This document shows, piece after piece, positions 4,864-12,191 of a stretch of DNA of 14,538 nucleotides. Numbering within the stretch: the stretch's first letter is position 1; the number at the start of each line of letters is the position of its first letter. The position numbers and the translations under genes were made by a program. Under the pieces are notes generated by a model. It saw only the letters and a program-made list of their open reading frames with translations. It made no database searches and had not been told where the DNA came from. Source of the DNA: Citrobacter freundii (GTDB lineage Bacteria; Bacteroidota; Bacteroidia; Chitinophagales; Chitinophagaceae); contig QFQQ01000105.1 of NCBI GenBank assembly GCA_003243445.1, forward strand, positions 1 through 14,538, in the 5' to 3' direction.

Positions 4864-6079
4864 TGCCTTATTCAGAAGCGAATCACTGGAGAATCCGGCC
4901 ACACCGATAACGGGTGATGCGATCGATACCGATGGCCTGTTCAGGGCTGATGTATATGTGAGCCCTGAAACGGCTATGAAATTGGCCGCGGTATACGCCT
5001 GCATTTATGTGCTGTCCTCAAATCTTGCCCAGATGCCGCTGCACGTCATGCGAAAGCACAACGGCAAGGTTGAGCCCGCGCGTGATCATCCTGCGTTTTA
5101 CCTGGTTCACGATGAGCCAAACACCTGGCAAACCAGCTACAAATGGCGAGAGCTAAAACAGCGCCACATCCTCGGCTGGGGAAATGGATACACCTGGGTT
5201 AAACGTAATCGCCGCGGGGAGGTGACCACCCTTGACTGCTGCATGCCCTGGGAAACCACGCTGATTAATACCGGTGGCCGATACACCTACGGTCTGTATA
5301 ACGAGGAGGGCGCGTTTGCCATCAGTCCAGATGACATGATTCACATCCGTGCGCTGGGCAATAACCAGAAGATGGGCCTGAGTCCAGTGATGCAGCATGC
5401 CGAAACAATTGGCATGGGCATGAGTGGGCAGAAATACACCGAGAGCTTCTTTAGCGGTAACGCGCGCCCTGCCGGGATTGTTACTGTTAAAGGCGAGATT
5501 AAATCTGAAGGATGGGAAAGGCTCAAGAAGGTCTGGCAGAAAGCGGCGCTTGCACTGCGTAGCCAGGAAAATAAAACGATGCTGCTTCCTGCGGACCTGG
5601 ACTACAAAGCGCTGACAGTATCACCGATCGACGCTCAAATAATCGATATGTCCAAGCTCAATCGCTCGATGATCGCCGGAATATTTAACGTGCCGGCACA
5701 CATGATCAACGACCTCGAAAAAGCCACCTTCAGCAACATCACACAGCAGGCGATTCAGTTCGTTCGCTACTCAATGATGCCGTGGGTGACGAACTGGGAG
5801 CAGGAGCTAAACCGGCGTCTGTTTACTCGGGCGGAGTTAGCCGCAGGCTACTACTCCCGCTTTAACCTGACGGGCCTGCTGCGCGGCACCCCACAGGAGC
5901 GTGCACAGTTCTATCACTTCGCCATTACTGATGGATGGATGAGTCGCAACGAAGCCCGCGCTTTCGAAGACATGAATCCGGTCGATGGCCTGGACGAAAT
6001 GCTTGTAAGCGTCAACGCCGCCAACCCGGCAGACAGTTTCAAAACCACCAAAACCGAAGAGGAAAAAACCGATGAGTGA
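4853..6079 (+). CDS. portal protein, HK97 family
   Basis: This 408-residue protein is close in length to HK97 gp3 (424). Recognisable portal stretches are SPETAMKLAAVYACIYVLSS near residues 38-57, the core around DDMIHIRALG (about 161-170), and the FNVPAHMIND...FSNITQQAIQFV region (about 283-307). Twelve copies form the ring at the DNA-entry vertex, which binds the terminase during packaging and the connector proteins afterwards. The start is GTG at 4853, preceded by a strong AAGGGGG ribosome site at 4842-4848; no ATG gives a better fit. It overlaps the upstream membrane-protein gene by 11 bases and the protease by 8 bases. The last 25 residues are rich in Thr, Lys and Glu and probably disordered. 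Confidence 0.96.
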   Translation: MLLDALFRSESLENPATPITGDAIDTDGLFRADVYVSPETAMKLAAVYACIYVLSSNLAQMPLHVMRKHNGKVEPARDHPAFYLVHDEPNTWQTSYKWRELKQRHILGWGNGYTWVKRNRRGEVTTLDCCMPWETTLINTGGRYTYGLYNEEGAFAISPDDMIHIRALGNNQKMGLSPVMQHAETIGMGMSGQKYTESFFSGNARPAGIVTVKGEIKSEGWERLKKVWQKAALALRSQENKTMLLPADLDYKALTVSPIDAQIIDMSKLNRSMIAGIFNVPAHMINDLEKATFSNITQQAIQFVRYSMMPWVTNWEQELNRRLFTRAELAAGYYSRFNLTGLLRGTPQERAQFYHFAITDGWMSRNEARAFEDMNPVDGLDEMLVSVNAANPADSFKTTKTEEEKTDE

Positions 6080-6671
6080 TCGCGAGACTCGCTGTTACAG
6101 CGGTGAGGTCCGTGCCGAACAGCAGGGGGAGCAGCCCACGCGCATTATCGGTTACGGATCGGTGTTTAACAGCCGATCAGAACCCCTCTGGGGTTTCCGC
6201 GAAATTATTAAGCCCGGCGCTTTCGATGACGTACTGGGTGACGATATCCGCGGGCTGTTTAACCATGATCCGAACTTTATCCTCGGGCGCAGCGCTTCCG
6301 GTACGTTGAGCGTCAGCGTCGATGATAAAGGGCTTCGCTACGACATCGCGGCCCCTGACACCCAGACCATTCGTGACCTGGTGCTGGCGCCTATGATGCG
6401 CGGTGATATCAACCAGTCATCTTTCGCATTCCGTATCGCCCATGACGGTGAGAACTGGTACCAGGACGATGAGGGGATCGTCATTCGCGAAATTAACCGT
6501 TTTTCACGCCTTTTTGATGTCAGTCCGGTGACCTATCCGGCGTATCAGGAGGCTGATTCTGGCATCCGATCCATGAAAGCCTGGCAGGAGGCGCGCGACA
6601 GCGGCGCGCTGGCGCAAGCCATTAACCAACGAATGGCGCGCGAGCGCCTGCTGACTCTTCTTAACGCGTAA
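6072..6671 (+). CDS. prohead protease, HK97 gp4 / peptidase U35 family
   Basis: This 199-residue protein has the herpesvirus-protease-like fold typical of HK97 gp4. It has IIGYGSVFN (25-33), the catalytic histidine in FNHD (H65), HDPNFILGR, and the nucleophile serine in NQSSFAF (Ser 116 or 117). The conserved DVSPVTYPAY (149-158) follows. The protease is built into the prohead, removes the capsid delta domain and then digests itself. This converts the prohead to its packaging-ready form. GAGG at 6059-6062 sits 9 bases before the ATG, inside the portal gene. The stop is 9 bases before the capsid ATG, and the two genes form the usual protease-capsid pair. Both catalytic motifs are intact, so it should be active. 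Confidence 0.95.
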   Translation: MSDRETRCYSGEVRAEQQGEQPTRIIGYGSVFNSRSEPLWGFREIIKPGAFDDVLGDDIRGLFNHDPNFILGRSASGTLSVSVDDKGLRYDIAAPDTQTIRDLVLAPMMRGDINQSSFAFRIAHDGENWYQDDEGIVIREINRFSRLFDVSPVTYPAYQEADSGIRSMKAWQEARDSGALAQAINQRMARERLLTLLNA

Positions 6672-6680
6672 GGAAAAACC

Positions 6681-7898
6681 ATGAAATTGCACGAACTGAA
6701 GCAGAAACGTAACACCATCGCCACCGACATGCGTGCGCTGCACGACAAGATTGGCGATGCCAACTGGACTGATGAACAGCGTACCCAGTGGAACGCTTCA
6801 AAATCTGAACTGGACTCGCTCGATGAGCGTATCACCCGTGAGGAAGAGCTGCGCCGTCACGATCAGACTTTTGTTAATGAGCAGGAGCCTGAACAGCGTC
6901 AGCATCAGGAAAACCCGGAGATGCAGGCCGAAGGGCGCCGCGCCGCTGCATTTGATCGCCTTTTGCGCCATGGCTTCAGCGAGCTGACCGCCGAAGAACG
7001 CCAGGCTGTTAAAGAGCTGCGTGCTCAGGGCACCACCCCTGATGATAAGGGTGGCTATACCGTACCTACCCAGATGCGTAACACCATCATCGATGCGATG
7101 AAGGCTTACGGAGGGATCGCAAGTGTTGCCCAGATTCTCAATACCTCGAACGGTCAGGATATTACCTGGTCCACTTCTGACGGTACCGCTGAAGAAGGCG
7201 AACTGCTCGCTGAAAATTCTGCAGCCACTGAAGGTGATGTGACGTTCGGCACGGCGACCCTGGGTGCCAAAAAGCTGTCATCCAAAATCATCCGCGTTTC
7301 TAACGAACTGCTGCAGGACAGTGGCGTTGACATCGAGGCATACCTGGCTGGCCGTATTGCACAGCGTATTGGCCGCGGCGAGGCTAAATATCTCGTTCAG
7401 GGAACTGGTGCCGGCGCACCACTTCAGCCTAAGGGCCTGGCTGCTTCAGTAACGGGCACAACCCAGTCTTCAGCTGCGGCGACGTTCAACTGGAAGGATA
7501 TGAATTCGCTGATTCACTCCCTCGATCCGGCGTATCGTGGCGGTCCATCTTTCCGCTGGGCATTCAATGACGCGACGCTGCAAAGCATCGAGCAAATGGA
7601 AGATACACAGGGCCGTCCACTGTGGCTGCCAGATATTACCGGCGGCTCTCCGGCGACGGTTCTGGGTATTCCGTATGTTATCGATCAGGCCATCGACAAT
7701 GCGGCCGCCAGCAAAAAATTCATCTACCTGGGGGACTTCAACCGCTTCGTGGTGCGCCGCGTTGCCTACATGACGCTGAAGCGTCTGGTTGAACGCTACG
7801 CCGAATATGATCAGACCGCGTTCCTTGCCTTCCACCGCTTCGACTGTGTGCTGGAAGATACCGCAGCCATTAAAGCGCTGGTGGGTAAAGCGCCGTAA
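6681..7898 (+). CDS. major capsid protein, HK97 gp5 family
   Basis: At 405 residues this is slightly longer than HK97 gp5 (385). Residues 1 to about 115 are charged, helical and coiled-coil-like (LKQKRNTIATDMRALHDKI onward): the scaffolding delta domain that the upstream protease would remove. The HK97-fold core starts around TPDDKGGYTVPTQMRN (119-134) and continues with the E-loop segment (about 150-200), SNELLQDSG (207-215) and ERYAEYDQTAFLAFHRFD near the end. The cleavage site is probably near residues 112-120, judged from domain position only. I cannot tell whether it forms HK97-like covalent crosslinks. AGGA lies 6 bases before the ATG, and the gene ends with a double TAATAA stop, as is common for very highly expressed genes. 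A terminator-like hairpin follows at 7921-7939. Confidence 0.96.
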   Translation: MKLHELKQKRNTIATDMRALHDKIGDANWTDEQRTQWNASKSELDSLDERITREEELRRHDQTFVNEQEPEQRQHQENPEMQAEGRRAAAFDRLLRHGFSELTAEERQAVKELRAQGTTPDDKGGYTVPTQMRNTIIDAMKAYGGIASVAQILNTSNGQDITWSTSDGTAEEGELLAENSAATEGDVTFGTATLGAKKLSSKIIRVSNELLQDSGVDIEAYLAGRIAQRIGRGEAKYLVQGTGAGAPLQPKGLAASVTGTTQSSAAATFNWKDMNSLIHSLDPAYRGGPSFRWAFNDATLQSIEQMEDTQGRPLWLPDITGGSPATVLGIPYVIDQAIDNAAASKKFIYLGDFNRFVVRRVAYMTLKRLVERYAEYDQTAFLAFHRFDCVLEDTAAIKALVGKAP

Positions 7899-7920
7899 TA
7901 AAGACCACCTGGGAAAGATG

Positions 7921-7939
7921 CCGCGAAAGCGGTTTTTTT
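7921..7939 (+). terminator. weak intrinsic terminator or attenuator after the capsid gene
   Basis: CCGC-GAAA-GCGG forms a short 4-bp GC stem with a stable GNRA tetraloop, followed by seven Ts. It lies 22 bases after the capsid stop codons. The stem is short, so read-through into the connector genes is expected, with more capsid mRNA than downstream mRNA. Confidence 0.6.
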
Positions 7940-7961
7940 ATGCCCGTCATCCGGCGGGCAT
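7940..7961 (+). promoter_or_regulatory. hairpin just upstream of the gp6-like ribosome site
   Basis: ATGCCCG (7940-7946) pairs perfectly with CGGGCAT (7955-7961) around an 8-base loop. The stem ends one base before the GGAG ribosome site (7962-7965) of the next gene. It could protect the 5' end of a processed mRNA or tune initiation. There is no experimental evidence. Confidence 0.45.
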
Positions 7962-7971
7962 GGAGATTTAT

Positions 7972-8295
7972 ATGCTGCTCAAACTGAGTGAAATTAAGCT
8001 CCAGCTGCGGCTTGAGGACGATTACACGGAAGAGGATGAGTTGCTGACGGTGATAGGAAGTGCGGTTCAGGCCAGAACGGTGAGCTTTCTTAATCGGACT
8101 CTGTATGCAGCAGATGCTGACGTCCCGGATACCGATCCTGACGGGCTTGTTATGACGGACGATATCCGGCTGGGGATGCTGCTGCTGGCCACCCACTTTT
8201 ACGAAAACCGCTCATCTGTTTCAGAAGTCGAAAAAACAGAGATGCCGCAGTCATTCACCTGGCTTGTCGGCCCCTACCGGTTCATACCGCTATGA
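7972..8295 (+). CDS. head-tail connector, HK97 gp6-like
   Basis: This 107-residue protein begins MLLKLSEIKLQLRLEDDYTEEDELL and has the layout of HK97 gp6-like connectors. An N-terminal helix is followed by DD.TEED, then an all-helical body (LTVIGSAVQARTVSFLNR, 32-49) and the motif MLLLATHFYENR (about 76-87), ending FTWLVGPYRFIPL. About a dozen copies bind the portal after packaging and make the adaptor ring for the tail. The frame is open much further upstream, across the capsid 3' end, but the ATG at 7972 is preceded by GGAG (7962-7965) and gives the family N-terminus. The stop overlaps the next start by ATGA. Confidence 0.88.
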   Translation: MLLKLSEIKLQLRLEDDYTEEDELLTVIGSAVQARTVSFLNRTLYAADADVPDTDPDGLVMTDDIRLGMLLLATHFYENRSSVSEVEKTEMPQSFTWLVGPYRFIPL

Positions 8296-8705
8296 AACTT
8301 CGCCAGGCGCAAACCAGCGCGACCTACCTGCTGCCCGATCCGGGTGAACTGGATAAACGAATACTCGTTCGAAAGCGGGTCGATGTGCCGGCTGCTAATT
8401 TCGGTACCGAACCGGAATACCCGGTTTCATTTTGGGCCTGGGCTAAGGTCGTCCAGACCAGCGCGACGACATACCAGGAAACAGCCCAGACCGACAACGT
8501 CATCACGCATTACATCACTGTGCGCTGGCGCCGTGGGATCACCACTGACTTCGAGGTTGTGCTCAACGATCTGGTGTACCGGGTTAAGCGGGCGCGGGAC
8601 CTGAACAGTAAACGGCGATTTCTGTTGCTGGAGTGTACTGAACTGGGCATTGAACCAGCCTCAACCGGAGGGAACGGTAATGGCAACTCCCTTTTTACAC
8701 GTTGA
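8292..8705 (+). CDS. head-closure / head-tail adaptor protein (SPP1 gp16-like family)
   Basis: This 137-residue protein has a beta-rich core: DKRILVRKRVDVPAAN, VSFWAWAKVVQTSATTYQE (about 45-63) and TVRWRRGITTDFEVVLNDLVYRV (about 76-98), ending LLLECTELG. This is the pattern of head-closure proteins (phage head-tail joining family, with WA.v and itvRyr..i). It would form the stopper ring below the connector and hold DNA in until the tail joins. It starts inside the gp6-like stop codon (ATGA at 8292) and its last 26 bases overlap the next gene. The Gly/Asn-rich tail (GGNGNGNSLFTR) is encoded in that overlap and so may be constrained by it rather than by function. Confidence 0.8.
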   Translation: MKLRQAQTSATYLLPDPGELDKRILVRKRVDVPAANFGTEPEYPVSFWAWAKVVQTSATTYQETAQTDNVITHYITVRWRRGITTDFEVVLNDLVYRVKRARDLNSKRRFLLLECTELGIEPASTGGNGNGNSLFTR

Positions 8706-9183
8706 TTTTCAGCAGCCAAAAGAGATGCGCTTCAACCGGGCGCGCGTTCGGCGTGCTTTTGTCACCATCGGCCAGCGCCATATGCGCGACGCGCGCCGTC
8801 TGGTGATGCGCCGTGGTCGTTCTGAACCTGGTGAAAACCCCGGTTACCAGACAGGCCGCCTGGCTAAATCCATCGGTTACATGGTGCCTAAAGCAAGCGG
8901 GCGGAGGCCGGGGTTTATGGCACGTATTGCACCGAACCAGAGGAATGGGCAGGGGAACCGGCTCATCACCGGCGATTTTTACCCGGCATTTCTCTTCTAC
9001 GGTGTCCGCGGTGGAGCAAAACGTCGGCGTAGTCATCACCGTGGCGCTTCTGGTGGTAGCGGCTGGCGTCTGGCACCGCGTAATAATTTTATGGTTGAGA
9101 CACTCAACAAAAACAACCCGTGGACGCGTTACTACCTGACGCGTGAACTGCGGCTATCACTCAAACCGGAGAGGCGACGCTGA
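8680..9183 (+). CDS. tail completion / minor structural protein, HK97 gp10-like
   Basis: This 167-residue, highly basic protein (many Arg, with RHMRDARRLVMRRGRSEPG near residues 35-53) carries GYQTGRLAKSIGY (about 56-68) and FYPAFLFYGVRGG. The layout, a basic helix, then TGrL..SI, then an Ypaflf.yG segment, is typical of HK97 gp10-type proteins at the head-tail junction. I chose the ATG at 8680 because GGAGGG (8667-8672) lies 7 bases upstream. The in-frame ATG at 8650 lies further inside the previous gene with no ribosome site. The stretch KRRRSHHRGASGGSGW (about 109-124) is probably a flexible basic loop. The stop overlaps the tail-terminator start by one base. Confidence 0.82.
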   Translation: MATPFLHVDFQQPKEMRFNRARVRRAFVTIGQRHMRDARRLVMRRGRSEPGENPGYQTGRLAKSIGYMVPKASGRRPGFMARIAPNQRNGQGNRLITGDFYPAFLFYGVRGGAKRRRSHHRGASGGSGWRLAPRNNFMVETLNKNNPWTRYYLTRELRLSLKPERRR

Positions 9184-9743
9184 TGAAACTGGCCCCGATT
9201 ATTGCAGCACTTCGGGCGCGTTGCCCGGAATTCCAGAATCGTGTGGCGGGTGCTGCGCAGTTTAAGGACTTACCGGAAGTCGGGAAGATGAAACTGCCTG
9301 CGGCATATGTTGTTCCTGGCGATGACTCACCAGGAGAGCAAAAAAGCCAGACGGACTACTGGCAGGATTTAACTGAGGGCTTTTCCGTAATCATTTTTGT
9401 CAGTAACGGCCGGGACGAGCGAGGCCAGTTTGCGTCTTATGATGTTGTTCACGATGTACGACAGTCACTGTTTAAAGCGCTCCTGGGTTGGAATCCTGAA
9501 GAGCGCGGAAACCCGATCACCTATGCAGGTGGTACGCTGCTTGATGTGAACCGGCATGAACTGAGCTACCAGTTCGACTTCTCTGTATTGAAAGAGCTTT
9601 CAGAAGATGACACTCGCCAGCAGGATGAACTGAACGATCTGGATGATTTTAAAACGCTGGCGATTGATGTTGATTTTATCGATCCGGGACATGGCCCTGA
9701 CGGGAAGCCCGAGCATCACACAGAGATAACTCTCCCCTCCTGA
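9183..9743 (+). CDS. tail terminator protein, Mu gp37-like
   Basis: This 186-residue protein has the tail-terminator pattern: MKLAPIIAALRARCPEF, LPAAYVVPGDD (about 38-48), a strand FSVIIFVSNG, the helix VVHDVRQSLFKALLGW (88-103) and the sequence ITYAGGTLLDVNRHELSYQFDFSV. Terminators cap the end of the tube and sheath and join the tail to the head. It is the first gene of the Mu-type tail block, directly before the DUF2635 and sheath genes as in Mu and SfV. The C-terminal 50 residues are strongly acidic (EDDTRQQDELNDLDDF), longer than a minimal terminator. TGATG at 9181-9185 couples it to the previous gene. Confidence 0.8.
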   Translation: MKLAPIIAALRARCPEFQNRVAGAAQFKDLPEVGKMKLPAAYVVPGDDSPGEQKSQTDYWQDLTEGFSVIIFVSNGRDERGQFASYDVVHDVRQSLFKALLGWNPEERGNPITYAGGTLLDVNRHELSYQFDFSVLKELSEDDTRQQDELNDLDDFKTLAIDVDFIDPGHGPDGKPEHHTEITLPS

Positions 9744-9751
9744 GGAAACTC

Positions 9752-9928
9752 ATGTTTGTAAAACCCCAAAAAGGGCGGTCAGTACATGACCCTGCCCGAG
9801 GCGACCTTTTGCCTGTTGAAGGGCGAAATGTTGAAGAAAGCAGCTACTGGCTGCGTCGGGAAGCCGCTGGCGATATCAGGCGCGTGAACAAAGTTAAACA
9901 AAAAAAGGTGGAAACCAATGACCGTTAG
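9752..9928 (+). CDS. DUF2635 family protein, Mu gp38-like
   Basis: This 58-residue protein starts MFVKPQKGRSVHDPARGDLL and has PVEGRNVEESSYWLRREAAGDI. These are the hallmarks of the DUF2635 family, small proteins just upstream of Mu-type sheath genes. The role is not known to me; the fixed position beside the sheath gene suggests a part in tail assembly. AGGA at 9743-9746 precedes the ATG. The basic tail (VNKVKQKK) also encodes the AGGTGG ribosome site of the sheath gene, and the two genes overlap by 11 bases. Confidence 0.85.
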   Translation: MFVKPQKGRSVHDPARGDLLPVEGRNVEESSYWLRREAAGDIRRVNKVKQKKVETNDR

Positions 9929-11417
9929 TTTCAGCACTATCCCGGCAAATACGCTGGTGCCACTGTTTTATGCTGAGATGGATAATTCGGCGGCGAATAC
10001 AAGTCAGGAGTCAGCGCCATCATTGCTGCTTGGCCATGCGAATACAGGTGCGTCAATTCAGCCTGATTCACTGGTGCTGATGCCGTCCGCTGATTACGCA
10101 AAGCAGATTTGTGGTCCCGGTAGTCAGCTTGCTCGCATGGTTGCTGCGTATCGCAAAACCGATCCTTTTGGTGAGCTTTACATTATTGCAGTTCCAGAGC
10201 CAGCGGCAGGAGTGGCGTCCACGTATACCCTGACCGTAACTGGCGCAGCAACCGAGAGCGGCACGGTGAATGTTTATGTCGGGCGTACTCGCATTCAGGC
10301 TGCAGTTGTAAGCGGTGATGATGTTGAGGCTGTAGCATCGAGCATTAAAGATGCAATCAATGCTGATCCGACATTGCCGGTTATCGCTTCGTCTGCTGCT
10401 GGCGTGGTCACTCTGACAGCGCGTCATAAAGGTCTGTGCGGGAATGAAATCCCCGTGGTTCTGAATTATTACGGTTATGGTGGAGGGGAAGTTTTGCCCG
10501 CAGGCGTAGCTGTAGCCGTCGCCGCAGGTACAGCAGGAACGGGCGCCCCTGTTCTCAACGGCGCTATTGCTGCCATGGCCGATGAGCCGTTTGATTATAT
10601 TGGTCATCCATTCAGCGATTTAGCCTCGGTGAACGCGTTTGTCAGCGAAATGAACGATACCAGCGGTCGCTGGAGCTACGCGCGCCAGCTTTATGGCCAC
10701 GTTTATACTGCAAAACTCGGAACGCTTTCTGATCTGGTTGCCGCTGGCGATCTGCTTAACCAACAGCACATCACCCTGGCGGGGTACGAGAAAGAAACTC
10801 AGACCCCTGCAGATGAACTGGCGGCCAGTCGTACCGCGCGCAACGCGGTCTTTATCCGTAACGATCCGGCGCGCCCAACCCAGACAGGTGAACTCGTGGA
10901 CATGTTGCCAGCGCCAAAAGGGAAGCGCTTCACGATGACCGAGCAGCAGTCTCTGCTGTCACATGGGATTGCAACGTCATACGTAGAAAGCGGTACGCTT
11001 CGCATTCAGCGCGACGTTACAACGTACAAGAAAAACGCCTACGGTGTTGCAGACAACAGCTATCTCGATAGTGAAACACTTCATACCAGCGCATATGTGC
11101 TGCGTAAGTTGAAGTCTGTCATTACCAGCAAATACGGCCGCCATAAACTGGCGAACGACGGTGCCCGCTTCGGTCCTGGTCAGGCGATTGTTACCCCGGC
11201 GGTTATCAAAGGGGAACTGCTGGCGACTTACCGACAGATGGAGCGCGCCGGGATCGTAGAAAATTACGATCTGTTCAAGCAATACCTGAAGGTTGAGCGC
11301 GACGCAACCGACCCAAACCGTATCAACACCCTGTTCCCGCCTGACTATGTTAACCAGCTGCGAGTGTTTGCTGTCGTTAACCAGTTCCGCCTTCAGTATC
11401 AAGAGGAGTCCGCATAA
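9918..11417 (+). CDS. contractile tail sheath protein, Mu gpL-like
   Basis: At 499 residues this is nearly the length of Mu gpL (495). It begins MTVSFSTIPANTLVPLFYAE, the Mu-type sheath start, with the conserved SLLLGH and LARMVAAYRKTDPFGELYII (about 71-90). A central beta domain (about 100-210: YTLTVTGAATESGTVNVYVG, VVTLTARHKG) is followed by GRWSYARQLYGHVY, GYEKETQTPADELAASRTAR and the C-terminal lock region with TNLFPPDYVN-like sequence near 470-480 (NTLFPPDYVNQLRVF). Sheath subunits polymerise around the tube and contract on infection to drive it through the envelope. The presence of this gene makes the phage a myovirus even though its head genes are HK97-type. The stop overlaps the tube start (TAATG). 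Confidence 0.96.
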   Translation: MTVSFSTIPANTLVPLFYAEMDNSAANTSQESAPSLLLGHANTGASIQPDSLVLMPSADYAKQICGPGSQLARMVAAYRKTDPFGELYIIAVPEPAAGVASTYTLTVTGAATESGTVNVYVGRTRIQAAVVSGDDVEAVASSIKDAINADPTLPVIASSAAGVVTLTARHKGLCGNEIPVVLNYYGYGGGEVLPAGVAVAVAAGTAGTGAPVLNGAIAAMADEPFDYIGHPFSDLASVNAFVSEMNDTSGRWSYARQLYGHVYTAKLGTLSDLVAAGDLLNQQHITLAGYEKETQTPADELAASRTARNAVFIRNDPARPTQTGELVDMLPAPKGKRFTMTEQQSLLSHGIATSYVESGTLRIQRDVTTYKKNAYGVADNSYLDSETLHTSAYVLRKLKSVITSKYGRHKLANDGARFGPGQAIVTPAVIKGELLATYRQMERAGIVENYDLFKQYLKVERDATDPNRINTLFPPDYVNQLRVFAVVNQFRLQYQEESA

Positions 11418-11773
11418 TGCCGCGCATTGCAGGTACTTGTTATTTCAAAATTGATGGTCAGCAATTATCCATGACCGGCGGTATTGAGGTGCCGATGAAT
11501 ACTAAGGTCAATGATGATGTTATTGGCCTTGATGGCTCAGTGGATCGTAAAGAAACGCACCGTGCGCCGTATATCAAAGGCACCTTCAAAGTGCCGAAAG
11601 ATTTTCCGGTTAGCAAAGTAACGACTTCAGACCAGATGACTATTACCGCCGAACTGGCAAATGGTCAGGTTTATGTCTTGTCGTCTGCCTGGCTTCACGG
11701 TGAGGCAAACCACAACGCCGAAGAAGGTACGGCAGATCTTGAATTCCACGGTGAAGAAGGGGATTACCAGTAA
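11417..11773 (+). CDS. tail tube protein, Mu gpM-like
   Basis: This 118-residue protein equals the length of Mu gpM. It begins MPRIAGTCYFKIDGQQLSMTG and includes the beta strand segments IEVPMNTKVNDDVIGLDGSV and APYIKGTFKVPKDFPV, then LSSAWLHGEANHNAEEGTADLEFHGEEG. Hexameric rings of this protein stack into the inner tube through which DNA passes. It sits directly after the sheath gene, the fixed order in contractile-tailed phages. It is coupled at both ends by one-base overlaps (TAATG at 11415-11419 and at 11771-11775). Confidence 0.93.
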   Translation: MPRIAGTCYFKIDGQQLSMTGGIEVPMNTKVNDDVIGLDGSVDRKETHRAPYIKGTFKVPKDFPVSKVTTSDQMTITAELANGQVYVLSSAWLHGEANHNAEEGTADLEFHGEEGDYQ

Positions 11774-12042
11774 TGAAAGAACTTGAGCTGAAACATCCAG
11801 TAACCGCGCATGGTGAAACGATCAGCGTCCTGGAGTTTAACGAACCGACTGGTAAAGACGTTCGCGAACTTGGTTATCCGTACCAGATGAATCAGGACGA
11901 ATCCATCAAACTGCAGGCGCATATTATCGCGAAGTACATTGTTCGGCTGGCTAATGTACCGCTGAGTACGGTAGATCAGATGAAACCCGGCGACCTGAAT
12001 AGTGCAGGCTGGCTGGTTGCGGGTTTTTTCCTCCAGGCCTGA
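11773..12042 (+). CDS. tail assembly chaperone, short form (Mu gp41-like)
   Basis: This 89-residue protein (KHPVTAHGETISVLEFNEPTG, GKDVRELGYPYQM, then LSTVDQMKPGDLNSAGWLVAGFFLQA) has the pattern of Mu gp41-type tail assembly chaperones. In lambda G and its many analogues the short form and a longer frameshifted form both wrap the tape measure and help the tube polymerise on it, and neither stays in the virion. Ribosomes reaching the codons GGT TTT TTC (12022-12030) can shift to frame -1 and make the long form. The order tube, chaperone, tape measure is the standard one and supports the call. Confidence 0.88.
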   Translation: MKELELKHPVTAHGETISVLEFNEPTGKDVRELGYPYQMNQDESIKLQAHIIAKYIVRLANVPLSTVDQMKPGDLNSAGWLVAGFFLQA

Positions 12043-12191
12043 CTGCCAATTATCTCACTGATCGTTTTTTTGACTGCGCCAGCTACTGGCGCATTAATCC
12101 ATTTGAACTGTTGAAAATGCCAATCAGTGAGATTCCGCTGCTGGTCAGTCAGGCAAACAGGATAGAGCAGGAGAAGAAAGGCAATGGCTGA
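11773..12191 (+). CDS. tail assembly chaperone, long form by -1 frameshift
   Basis: The long form shares the first 86 residues with the short form. It then continues in frame -1 from CCT at 12030-12032 for 53 more residues (PPGLTANYLTDRFFDCASYW...RINPFELLKMPISEIPLLVS), giving about 139 residues. The -1 frame is open to the TGA at 12189-12191 and overlaps the tape-measure start. It has no ribosome site or ATG of its own near the overlap, which is what a frameshift extension should look like. The WRINPFELLKMPISEIPLL segment resembles the downstream chaperone piece of other phages, which binds the tape measure. No experiment or alignment backs this here, but the slippery site, frame and position agree. 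Confidence 0.8.
12024..12030 (+). other. -1 ribosomal frameshift site T TTT TTC
   Basis: The heptamer fits the X XXY YYZ rule in the correct frame (frame 0 codons TTT and TTC). It lies 9 bases before the frame-0 stop TGA at 12040. An 8-bp hairpin lies 44 bases downstream. Confidence 0.8.
12075..12093 (+). promoter_or_regulatory. stable hairpin inside the frameshift extension
   Basis: TGCGCCAG (12075-12082) pairs perfectly with CTGGCGCA (12086-12093) around a CTA loop. It has no T run and sits 44 bases after the slippery site, further than a usual stimulatory structure (5-9 bases). It may act on mRNA stability or initiation at the tape-measure gene. Confidence 0.5.

Noticed and set aside
7789..7971. 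Upstream extension of the gp6-like gene into the capsid 3' end
   Set aside because: The extension is out of frame with the capsid gene and does not resemble a connector; the ATG at 7972 has a GGAG site and family-like N-terminus.
10068..10607. 179-codon minus-strand frame opposite the sheath gene
   Set aside because: Complement of a conserved sheath domain with a Cys/Ser-rich implausible composition; no start signal.
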